From positions 4,092,001 through 4,156,000 of the forward strand of contig CAJSYZ010000005.1 of assembly GCA_910574455.1 (NCBI GenBank): a stretch of 64,000 nucleotides of DNA, in the 5' to 3' direction. The DNA is from Trichaptum fuscoviolaceum. Lineage: Eukaryota; Basidiomycota; Agaricomycetes; Hymenochaetales; Trichaptaceae. A model generated the notes under the pieces. The model was given only the letters and a program-made list of their open reading frames with translations. It was not told where the DNA came from and did not search any database. The position numbers were made by a program, and so were the translations under genes. Positions 55,264-64,000 of this stretch are shown piece by piece (the first letter of the stretch is position 1; each line of letters starts with the position of its first letter).

Positions 55264-55680
55264 CCTTGCGAGATTGGGGCGGGATGGACGCTTGCAGTAG
55301 CCTCAAATATGATCACAGCTGAAAGTTGTCGATAATGTAGCCTTCATATTGAACTCTTATGTCCATAATCAATGTTTGAACTGCTGTTGGAGAACATATT
55401 GCTAGTGCAAAGCCTGAAGCCACCCAATTCGAGAAAACTGGCTGTCAATCCAGCCTGTAGGACATTCAAAAATGCTCAAGATCTTGCGCAACATGTGTAT
55501 ATGCAGAAAACAACGTGCAAAGACGCAGCACCCGCTGGCAGACTTCATGCATACTTTGAAGATGGTAAACCGCAGAAGCCTTCATCTCCTGAAGGTGTCA
55601 AGTGCAGAAACAAAGCTGGCCTTGCAGGTGCATGCACAGGAACATGCACAGGTAGAGCTTTTGGGGTAAGGAATGATGTG
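55264..55680. other. Unassigned stretch with a 162-codon frame (55372-55860, plus)
   Basis: The frame begins M-F-E-L-L-L-E-N-I and has a Cys-rich middle followed by hydrophobic sequence that already lies in the duplicated block. I see no family match and doubt that it is a gene. Confidence 0.3.
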
Positions 55681-57590
55681 TTACACCATGTAGGCAGGTA
55701 TTTTTATTGTGCTGTAACTGTACTACATATGTACATGATCTGGAATGTGATATACATATGTATATTACTGGGTGTCATTGGCGATACACTGTTAGTTTCT
55801 TTTATCTTCCGAGCCTCCAAGACGTATTTGCATTTTCCAAGGCTTCAATCTCATAGTTGAGGTCTGTACATTTTATATGAAGAGTGTTTCTGCATTATGA
55901 TTCAAATGGAAACGGAATGCAAGGTGTTAACAAAGTGGGCTCGTGCTTATATTCTGGGCCTTGATGGTAGTGATGTATTATGATGGTACAGAATGAATGA
56001 GATAGAGTTATATACTTTGTATGACATTTGTCTATGCATCTGTCTTGAATGCGGAGCTTGGGAGGTCGCGGAGGGCGAGAACAAGAAGAGACAGCTGACA
56101 GGTAGTAGAGTGTACATTGGATAGAATCGTTCTCAATGCTTGTCTAAAGAGCCTCCAGTAGAATTCCTTAGCAGAGCATTTCTGAAGTGCTCCAGGTCAA
56201 GTTGCTGACAGGTCCTGGGACCCGCATAAGGAGTGGATGCGGAGCTGCCCATGGCAAGTGTATCCGGCCGAGTGCCGAGGCTGCAATCCCATGCCGGCAG
56301 CCTTGTTCCCGGACGTGCCGGGCGGACGGCAGGTCGGAGGGATTGACGTCATATCTCAGGCCCACGGGCTCATACCCCGAACTCGTGTGTGTGCTGGTGC
56401 GTGTGCGCGTGCGAGGATGTCCGTGCGCAGACTGGCGATGGAGGACTGCCCCAAGCTCAGGTTGTTGCGTCCTGGCAATTCAGTGCCAGGGCCCAGTAGC
56501 ATCAGGTGTATCCAATAGTCCAAACCTTGAATGTAAGTGACGACGGACCGGCCGCAACCCACATGTCATCTTTGTCTCGCCAAGTAACAATGATGTTGTT
56601 TCTTGGTCCATCTCCATGGAGCTGCACGAGAGACCGAGGATGGGCCTTGAGGGTTTCCGAGATGTCTCTGCTCTTCCCCATTCAATATAGAAGCGGGACA
56701 TTGCAGAACAATTATACCCACATATTTTATCTCTACACTTCATCAAATCATTGAGAAATGAATCGAGGGTCTGACTATTTGGCCTTCTACTGCTCTTCTG
56801 ACAATGCAAGGAGCCCAGAGTCCGTTCTGGCTACTGCCACGTCAAGGCCTACTCACTCCGGGCCTTTGGTAAATCAACGCAGCCCTCGTCAAACGTACTA
56901 TCTTGAAGCGACCTTTCGCATGGCCTTTTTGTGGTGCCGGCCACTTCTCTGCACCTGTATTTGCGCTCGTTGCGAGTCCCCTGGCCTGGAAGGTTTTATA
57001 CTACATTTGTTGTAGGTCAGTTGTCTATGTTTTCCTCAAGAGAAAGAATACACTGCTCATTGCCTATATGTAGTTCGAAGATCTGGTTTGTCTTGCAACG
57101 AGCGCAAGACTTATTTATCATGTTTTCAGTGAACGGAAATGACAGTGTAGGTCAGTGGTTCGCAATTTGGATTTATGATTGTGTACGCTGAGCATACACG
57201 TACTTTAGGGGTGTTGGCATCAACCTTTCACTCGAATACGCAAAGTTTTATATGGGCTGGTAGCTTTTATGCAGACTCGGATGTTCTCGGAGTCGGTGGA
57301 GAGATGCACTCAAAGAAGCCCATCTTCCTCGCAGCTGAAGGCGAAATATATGCGTGCAATAGTCTCTACAAGAGTCTATACATAACAACCAGGACAACAA
57401 AAGCCGGAAATGCGCCAAAACAAGATGGGTGGGGTACAAGACAGCAATAATCAAATGTGCGGTATGAATCTTGTCCAAACGACTGTCTCGAACGCAGAGG
57501 GAGGAAGGCGACGAAGGGACAGGAGGGCGAGAATGAGGAGGGAAAGGCGGGCGACAGGATATATAACGGCAGGAGGTGTTTCTACGGCCT
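55681..57590. repeat. Direct segmental duplication, first copy
   Basis: Starts at TTACACCATGTAG and runs through the 3' end of the membrane-protein gene (copy 3). It matches 62118-64000 with point changes and small indels, at an offset of about 6.43 kb. Confidence 0.85.
56190..56510 (-). pseudogene. Relic of the His-rich gene in the first duplicated block
   Basis: On the minus strand, L-R-Y-D-V-N-P-S-D-L-P-S-A-R matches L-Q-F-G-T-S-P-S-D-L-P-S-Y-E of the gene at 51689-54093. It is followed by a decayed H-G-I-A-A-S-A-L-G-R and a match to the S-P-W-G region. Upstream lies the GTGTGCG-type repeat. Confidence 0.6.
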
Positions 57591-59269
57591 TCTTTATGCG
57601 CGTCCAAAATATACCCTCAGGAGTTCCGTCACTAGTATAGAACCATTTCTTATAGACAAAACGAGTGTAGACAGGAGTAGCTGCGACGATGAGAAGACAC
57701 AGGCCTACGATAGTCAGAGAAGCCGTCCGCCAAAGAATCCGCTCGACAGGCGAAGGGAACTCAAAGTTCCATGCCGCACAGTGGATCGATCCAAATGCGG
57801 CACCTGCCAAGGCAGAGAAGATCAAAAGCGGCCTCGTTTCGGCGTACTCGCTGTAGAACATCATCATCATGATGCACTGCATGTCACCCTCATCGAAGAG
57901 CTGTTCGAGCGCCGGTTTGTTGTGCATTTTGTCCTTCGCATCGCTATACCCATCCCGTTTAAAGTACCAGCCAGGGTAAAGGATTTGCTCTATTGGGAGG
58001 AACATGAGCAGGTACGGCAAGTAGAACAGCATCGTGATGACAAGTTTGCAGGTCGTCCAAATCGAGTTGATGGCGCGGCGAAAGTGCGATCTCGGCGCCG
58101 GAGAACGTGAGCTTTGTAAAGGTCCGACCTGGAGATTAACATCCTTCTGCTTCCGGTGGCATATCTGATGACGTAGAGTGCGGATCTTCTTCAGAAACCA
58201 AATCGAAAGGGATTGTAGATGCGTTGCTAGTGCCGGGATAATTAACCGCGCGGATCCTCGGAGATAATCTCTCAGCCGGAACCTAGTATTCCGTCGGGTT
58301 AATGACCAGGGGGGGAATGACCAACTCTCTCCTTCGTTCTGCGACTCATTCCTAGCCTTCCTGGCATATTCTATCTGCCTCTCCGACCCCTTCGTGCGGA
58401 TGACGATCGGACATCGTACATCGAGCGGCTTGCTCCACCAAAAGAGGTACATGATGCTGTTCAGTCCGGCCAACGCAGCCGTCGTAAGCTCAATCTCCGT
58501 GATCGTCAGGTGCTGGTGTGCCCGTGCGATGAGCTGGATGATGAACCACGTAATTTGCAGTAAAGCGACTCCTTTCGAGAGAGCATCGCCTTTGCTTCTG
58601 TCTTCGATCTCTTTCGCTGTTGTCTCCGGGAACTCAATCAGTCGCTCCTGCAGTAGTTCCGAAAGGCGGTAGAAATCGATGACGCTTTCCTGCACAACGA
58701 TCCCCTCCTTCTTTGTTTCATAACAGTATTCACTCCGGGAAGAGAACCTATAGCCATCGAACTCTGTGTAGTTCAGTTTGAAGCCTCCCATCTGCAAAAA
58801 ATGCGCATGTGTCATTGTCCATTGCACACCTACAAAAATTGTTCAACTAAATCTATTACGAGCTGAAAACGAATAAAATAATACATGATTTCGGTCGTGC
58901 TTTGTTTATCGTCTCTCTAATCATCACGGCGCCCCGCCACTGCTTGAATGCCCACATGATCATCACCTCCGGCGCGAGCAGGGCCAGGCACATGAGAAAG
59001 ATCCTACGTTTCAGTAGCATCCAGTTACTCTCCTCGAGCGACGGTATGTTCGGGTGCACAGATATCCATGTAACAGCAAACGTCGTCGCCAGACAGCTCC
59101 AAACGATGTCCCAGACGGAACGACCGGGGCAAGAACAGTCGTTCGAGCACTCGTCTCGCGTGAAGATCGGCGCATCGTAGGCCAGCGGGTCGGTGAAGGA
59201 CGAGGCGACGGGGATAGCACTCGTGCCGTAGTGTCGAGTAAGGAATAAGTAGGCAAGAATGAGGAGCAT
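57451..59269 (-). CDS. Multi-pass membrane protein, agaricomycete family (copy 3, complete)
   Basis: Exon 1 (59269-58885) and exon 2 (58829-57451) join as A-R-P-K-S-C-V-Q-W-T-M-T-H and give 587 residues. I chose the ATG at 59269 because copy 1 starts at the matching Met; an upstream Met at 59344 is also in frame. Signature T-H-A-H-F-L-Q-M-G-G-F is near residue 135. Hydrophobic segments lie in the N-terminal 120 residues, around the L-S-K-G-V-A-L-L-Q-I-T-W-F and A-L-A-G-L-N-S-I-M-Y-L-F-W-W-S-K-P-L-D-V region, and across the C-terminal third, with a final I-P-H-I. No enzyme motif is seen. The family is, to my knowledge, uncharacterised. Copies 1, 2 and 4 in this window are broken or partial. 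Confidence 0.85.
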
Positions 59270-61580
59270 GGTGCGGGATGGCAGGCGGGGGACAAGGTCT
59301 GAAGAGGCGACAAGTGCTTCCCTATATAGCATGTACGAGGCCAACAGCGTGTTTACTCACCGAACACGATACCACAGCACTTTCATTCATACCACCCATC
59401 AACACAGCACCCATCGATTATCTTGGCGCTAATCACAGAGTTCAGCATACGCACACTGCAGATGTTAGTCGAGAATGAACGAGTGCGTCCAGTTCATTCT
59501 TAGGCTCTCCTGTGTAGTCGAAGGTAGCCAGAGATAGTGTGGTTGACGTACATGTTAATGTAACGACAAATAAGACAAGTGGGAAGGTGAGGCGCCCGAG
59601 AATGTCACTCGCTGTGTGCACAGGTTCTGTCCGCATGTTTGAGGCGATGAAGGGAATTCAGTCAGGTTCTAAACTTATCACTGGCACTGGCAGGTAAATA
59701 AGCGCCCTATGAAACGTCACCTGCGTAAACGTTGAAGCAACGTTGCCTGCAGACATGATTCCATCAGCCGGACAACAAAGTGGAAGGTCCTCGAGTCTTG
59801 ATTGCACTGGACTTGGATTGCGCGCACAGTTAAATCGCCCCGTACCATAGAAGATGTCACAGTCGATGACGATGGGTTGTCAGTGGTCGTTGCGACTCAA
59901 TAACTTGAAGATTCAGCCAGGCTGAGGCCGCTCAGGCTGCAGTGATGGCGTGGAAACGTGATGCTATTTTCGGACTTATGCTCCGAAGGCCGTTTTTCTG
60001 TTATCTTCAGCATCGCCTTTCCCCTTCGTCGTACATGCTTCACCCAAGCACGGACACTCTCGCAGCTCTAAGAATCCAGCGCCTTTCTTATGTAGTAGAA
60101 GCACTCACCAATGTTCCACCCGATTTTTGGCGTCCTCACTTCTTCCAGGCAGGCACCTGCTACTCATCATATATCGGATTGCTTGACGACTGCGAGGACT
60201 GGTATGCCTAGAGCAAGGACTGAGGAAAGCTTGGTTGGGATTGAAGCAAGGCAGCTAATTAGCTCACCCCGTGATAACAAGTTTGCATGCTGACCTGAGG
60301 TGAAAAATTCTTATGTTTTTTAATCTTGCACTTGCTAAACCACTATGCACCTCGATAGACGCCGCGTTGTATCTTAAAACGAGTGGATGGGTCCGATCAA
60401 AGCGAACCCTAGCTTCTCCCCTGCATTGATAATTCGTAGGAATGATTCCAGAAGGCTCGCAATATCGCGAAGGGGAGAAGACAGGTTGTGGATAGCATTG
60501 ACGGAATAACCGGCGTTAGATAGGTGAGCAATTGGTAACTTGAAGTCCTCTCATCTGGAATGCAGAATCATGTCAAACGAAGACAACCCCTTGTTCCAAA
60601 CCTTCGATATTGACTTTCTTCCGGTTCCCGAGGATCGCCTGATTTCATCCCCTCTTGCATGTAACAAGCCGTCGCAAATGCATGAACATCTGAAGCTGAT
60701 GCTTGCTTGTACGGAAAGGGGGCTTGGAGTCGGTTGTACCCTCCCGGACTCAAATATATCGCGTCGAGCACAAACGTAGTACTCGATTTATTATTGTCCT
60801 GAATCTGGTGCTGCGGAGTCGATCGACGCCAAAATTTTCTTTCACCTTTGGCGTATTCGCTGTCATGATCTTGGCGACATGAAGCCCGGAATGCATGCCT
60901 GATGAAAGAACAAACTCACTCGGGCTTCTGGACGTCTGATTTCATCTCCCCTCGAGGTCGTGAACTTGCCCTTCCATTAGCTTCAGTGAGCTTGTGCGCG
61001 ACTGCCCTTGCCTGTGTGCGAGTGTTGTCCAGTGTGCACCGGGCGACGACTTGTGCGCTGCCCTCTCATACGTCGGCGTCCTGTGAAGATAGACGGGTTC
61101 TTTCAACTGCTTCTTGAAGGCTCAGCTATGGTCTTTCCTGTAGATCAATGACGCTGGCCGGTATACTGGATAATCCAGGGGCGTTCCGTCGTGAACAAAT
61201 GGCAGCGCCTCGAGTAGATCGCTCATAACTTGATCACCTCTCTGTGTCTCATCTTTCGTATAAGCCATAGCTTTGAAAGAGATATACCTGTTACCTGGCA
61301 TGAGAAAGGTGAGTCCAGCTAAGTTCGGTTTAGAAGGCCTGGGACTCACTTTCTCTAGATCTCTGAAACACTGTACGTAGAACAGCAAACGAATCAGCGC
61401 TTTCGTTGGGCTGCTCATTGATAGATGAGGCCATCTGAAACTTTCTTTACAAGGCAAACTTCAGAGCGCTCTCGAAGAGCCGACGATGGTTTAGTATAGG
61501 GAGAATTTAATGCTTCCTGTTGCATGAGGGAGGGAGAGGGAAGAAGTGAAAGGACCAGTGTGGTTAGCCGAACCAAGTCG
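59270..61580. other. No gene recognised; short frames with weak signals
   Basis: Frames at 59942-60211 and 60540-60779 (plus) and 61122-61457 (minus) have no clear domain. The second has D-F-L-P-V-P-E-D-R, faintly like H-Y-L-P-V-P-E-E-Q in the zinc-finger gene at the left edge, so it may be debris of that family. Confidence 0.35.
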
Positions 61581-61660
61581 CGAGTGCGTGACCTAAAGTT
61601 GCGACACGTCGCGCGTTAATGTGCCCACCGGCGGGCTTTAAATTCGATGTGGTACACATA
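61581..61660 (+). promoter_or_regulatory. Conserved promoter block of the zinc-finger family (third copy)
   Basis: Same order as the other two copies: TGCGTGAC, GCGACACGTCGCGCG, TTAATGTGCCCACC, CGGGCTTTAAAT. It is followed by an ATG at 61778. Confidence 0.6.
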
Positions 61661-61777
61661 CCGATGCTTCTTCACTTACCACGACCATTGCACTATCTCT
61701 TCTTCCCCCCCTCTTCAAAATCTTCTCCCTCATCAATCAAGCTTACATTTCCCGACATCTTCAGCCTTTCCCAAATC

Positions 61778-62128
61778 ATGGACAACGGTCAGACAGAAGA
61801 TTATTGGCGTAATAATGATGAACATTGCATTCGATCCACGGGGCTTGAGAATGGTCGAGTACCTCTCCTACCGGCTCGTCTTCCTCCATGTCTCAGCTTC
61901 GTTCATAATGACGTACCTCTCCACCGACCACAGCTGGATAACAATCACGACAGAGGTGCTCGACATACGGCCACACATCCGCAGCACATTGCTGAAGACG
62001 GCCTTAAGCTATCCACATCTTCAGCATTGGTTCCAAACGGCTCTTTACAAGCATCACTTGAGAATACACCTCGTTCTGTCATTCCTTACCCCAAAAGCTC
62101 TACCTGCGCATGGTGTTACACCATGTAG
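61778..62128 (+). pseudogene. Truncated zinc-finger family gene (third copy), N-terminal part only
   Basis: An open frame of 116 residues from ATG at 61778, matching exons 1-2 of the intact gene (G-L-E-N-G-R-V-P-L, V-P-L-H-R-P-Q-L, S-T-S-S-A-L-V-P-N-G-S). The region spliced out as an intron in the intact copy stays open here. Homology stops near 62100 and the frame ends at 62128 in the duplicated block. All finger sequence is absent. It could still be transcribed from its conserved promoter, giving a peptide without DNA-binding part. Confidence 0.65.
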
Positions 62129-62639
62129 GTAGGTATTTTTATTGTGCTGTAACTGTTCTACATATGTACATGATCTAGAATGTGATATACATATGTATAT
62201 TACTGGGTATCATTGGCGATACACTGTTAATTTCTTTTATCTTTCAAGCCTCCAAGACTTATCTGCATTTTCCAAGACTTCACTCTGATAGCTGAGGTCT
62301 GTACATTACATGTATATGTGAAGAGTGTTTCTGCATTAAGATTCAAATAGAAACGGAATGCAAGGTGTTAACAAAGTGGGCTTGTGCTTATATTCTGGGC
62401 CTTGATGGTAGTGATGTATTATGATGGTACAGAATGAATTAGATAGAGTTATATACTTTGGATAATATTTGTCTATGCATTTGTCTCGAATGAGGAGCTT
62501 CGGAGGTTGCGGAGGACAAGAACAAGAAGGGACAGCTAACAAATAGAGTGTACATTGGAAAGAATTGCTCTCAACACTTGCCTAAAAAGCCTCCAGTAGA
62601 ATTCCTCAGCAGAGCATTTCTGAAATGCGTCAGGTTCAA

Positions 62640-62860
62640 GTTGCTGAGACCCGCACAAGGAGTGCTGACATGGCAAGTGTATCCGGCCGAGTGCCGAGGC
62701 TACCATCCCATGCCGGCAGTGTTCCCGGACGTGCCGGGCGGACGGCAGGTCGGAGGGATTGAAATTTGACGCCATATTTCAGGCCCACGGACTCATACCC
62801 CGAACTCGTACTTGTGCGTGTGCTGGTGCGTGTGCGAGGATGTCCGTGAGCAGACGGGCG
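62640..62860 (-). pseudogene. Relic of the His-rich gene in the second duplicated block
   Basis: Same decayed P-S-D-L-P-S-A-R-H-V-R-E match as at 56190-56510, with additional small deletions. Confidence 0.55.
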
Positions 62861-63880
62861 ATGGAGGACTGCCCCAAGCTCAGGTTGTTGCGTCCTGGCA
62901 ATTCAGTTCCAGTAGCATCAGGTGTATCCAATAGTCCAAAACTTGAATGTAAGTGACGACGGACCGGCCGCAACCCACATGTCATCTTTGTCTCGCCAAG
63001 TTACAATGATGTTGTTTCTTGGTCCATCTCCATGGAGCTGCACGAGAGACCGAGGATGGGCCTTGAGGGTTTCCGAGATGTCTCTGCTCTTCCCCATTCA
63101 ATATAGGAGCGGGACATTGCAGAACAATTATACCCACATATTTTATTTCTACACTTCATCAAATCAATGAGAAATGAATCGAGGGTCTGACTACTGCTCT
63201 TCTGACAATGCAAGGAGCCCAGAGTCCGTTCTGGCTACTGCCACGTCGAGGCCTACTCACACCGGGCCTTCTGTAAATCAACGCAGCCCTCGTCAAACGT
63301 ACTATCTTGAAGCAACCTTTCGCATGGCCTTTTTGTGTTGTGGTGCCGGCCGCTTCTCTGCACCTCTTTTTGCGCTTGTTGCGAGTCCCCTGGCCTGGAA
63401 GGTTATACATCACATTTGTTGTAGGTCAGTCGTCTATGTTCTCCTCAAGGGCAAGAATACACTGCTCATTGCCTATATGTAATTTCAAAAATCTGGTCTG
63501 TCTTGCAACGAGCGCAAGACTTGTTTATCATGTTTTCAGTGAATGGAATTGATAGTGTAGGTAAGTGGTAGTGGTTTGTAGATGCCCCGTAGCAGTTTGA
63601 ATTTATGATTGTGTACGCTGAGCATATACGTACTTTAGGGGTGTTGGCATCAACCTTTTACTCGCATACGCAAAGTTTTATATGGGCTGGTAGCTTTTAT
63701 GCAGACTCGGATGTTCTCGGAGTCGGTGGAGAGATGCACTCAAAGAAGCCCATCTTCCTCGCAGCTGAAGGCGAAATATATGCGTGCAATAGTCTCTACA
63801 AGAGTCTATACATAACAACCAGGACAACAAAAGCCGGAAATGCGCCAAAACAAGATGGGTAGGGTGGAAGACAGCAATAA

Positions 63881-64000
63881 TCAAATATGCGGTATGAATT
63901 TTGTCCAAACAACTGAATCTAACGCAGAGGGAGGAAGGCGACGAAGTGACAGGAGGGCGAGAACGAGGAGGGAAAGGCGGGCGACAGGATATATAATGGC
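63881..64000 (-). CDS. Membrane-protein family member (copy 4), C-terminal end at window edge
   Basis: Minus-strand frame ending at 63881 with Y-P-V-A-R-L-S-L-L-V-L-A-L-L-S-L-R-R-L and V-W-T-K-F-I-P-H-I, close to the end of copy 3. The rest lies outside the window, so intactness is unknown. Confidence 0.8.
   Translation of the reverse strand, partial: AIIYPVARLSLLVLALLSLRRLPPSALDSVVWTKFIPHI

Larger units (their letters stand above)
62118..64000. repeat. Direct segmental duplication, second copy (runs off the window)
   Basis: Matches 55681-57590. It still aligns at the window end, so the true right border is not seen. Confidence 0.85.

Noticed and set aside
1..64000. Transfer RNA, ribosomal RNA or bacterial-type operon signals
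   Set aside because: Scanned by eye for B-box (GGTTCGA) and rRNA-like blocks; nothing convincing found. A tRNAscan run would be decisive.

Overview
The window looks like nuclear DNA of a mushroom-forming basidiomycete (Agaricomycetes). The reasons are short GT-AG introns of about 50-80 nt, a chromodomain Ty3/gypsy element, a DIRS-type tyrosine-recombinase retrotransposon, a multicopy membrane-protein family with a T-H-A-H-F-L-Q-M-G-G-F motif that I associate with agaricomycete genomes, and fungal NLR-type N-terminal helices. I cannot name the species. No rRNA, tRNA or CRISPR array was recognised. This is a transposon-rich, duplication-rich accessory region with only a few apparently intact genes.

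Layout. 0-4.1 kb: a C2H2-like zinc-finger gene at the left edge, then a membrane-protein gene (minus strand) split by a 0.68-kb non-autonomous DNA transposon with inverted termini and a target duplication. 5.4-10.3 kb: two inverted AT-rich repeats bracket three damaged gene pieces, namely an AGC-like kinase, one clean exon of coatomer beta (SEC26) and a long coatomer beta' (SEC27) pseudogene. 11.8 kb: a perfect 19-bp-stem hairpin. 12.4-13.1 kb: a frameshifted NLR/MLKL-type helical domain. 14.3-26.6 kb: a DIRS retrotransposon on the minus strand (Gag, RT-RNase H, tyrosine recombinase) with PAT-type split direct repeats. It is itself interrupted by a 6.34-kb Ty3/gypsy chromovirus whose 576-bp LTRs appear identical, with intact gag and pol and a 5-bp target duplication.

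27-40 kb: two calpain genes with C-terminal ZZ fingers, each followed by a GFA (Mss4-like) gene, so a calpain-GFA module was duplicated. Between them lies a decayed zinc-finger gene facing GFA copy 1. 41-46 kb: an HMG-box gene converges on a large unrecognised gene. 48-50.7 kb: an inverted copy of the zinc-finger/GFA pair. Here the zinc finger is intact and the GFA gene is decayed, the reverse of the copy at 31.4-34 kb. 51.7-54.1 kb: an unrecognised gene with a histidine-rich tail. 54.8-64 kb: further copies of the membrane-protein family (one relic, one complete 587-aa gene, one running off the edge), a 1.9-kb direct duplication, and a truncated third zinc-finger copy fused to the duplication edge.

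Working picture: this is not one pathway but a locus built by repeated local duplication, inversion and transposon insertion. The best candidates for live function are calpain 2 (and possibly calpain 1), GFA copies 1 and 2, the 48.5-kb zinc finger, the HMG-box gene, the 57.5-kb membrane protein, and the gypsy element, which looks young and possibly active. Exon boundaries were read by eye from splice consensus and paralogue comparison.
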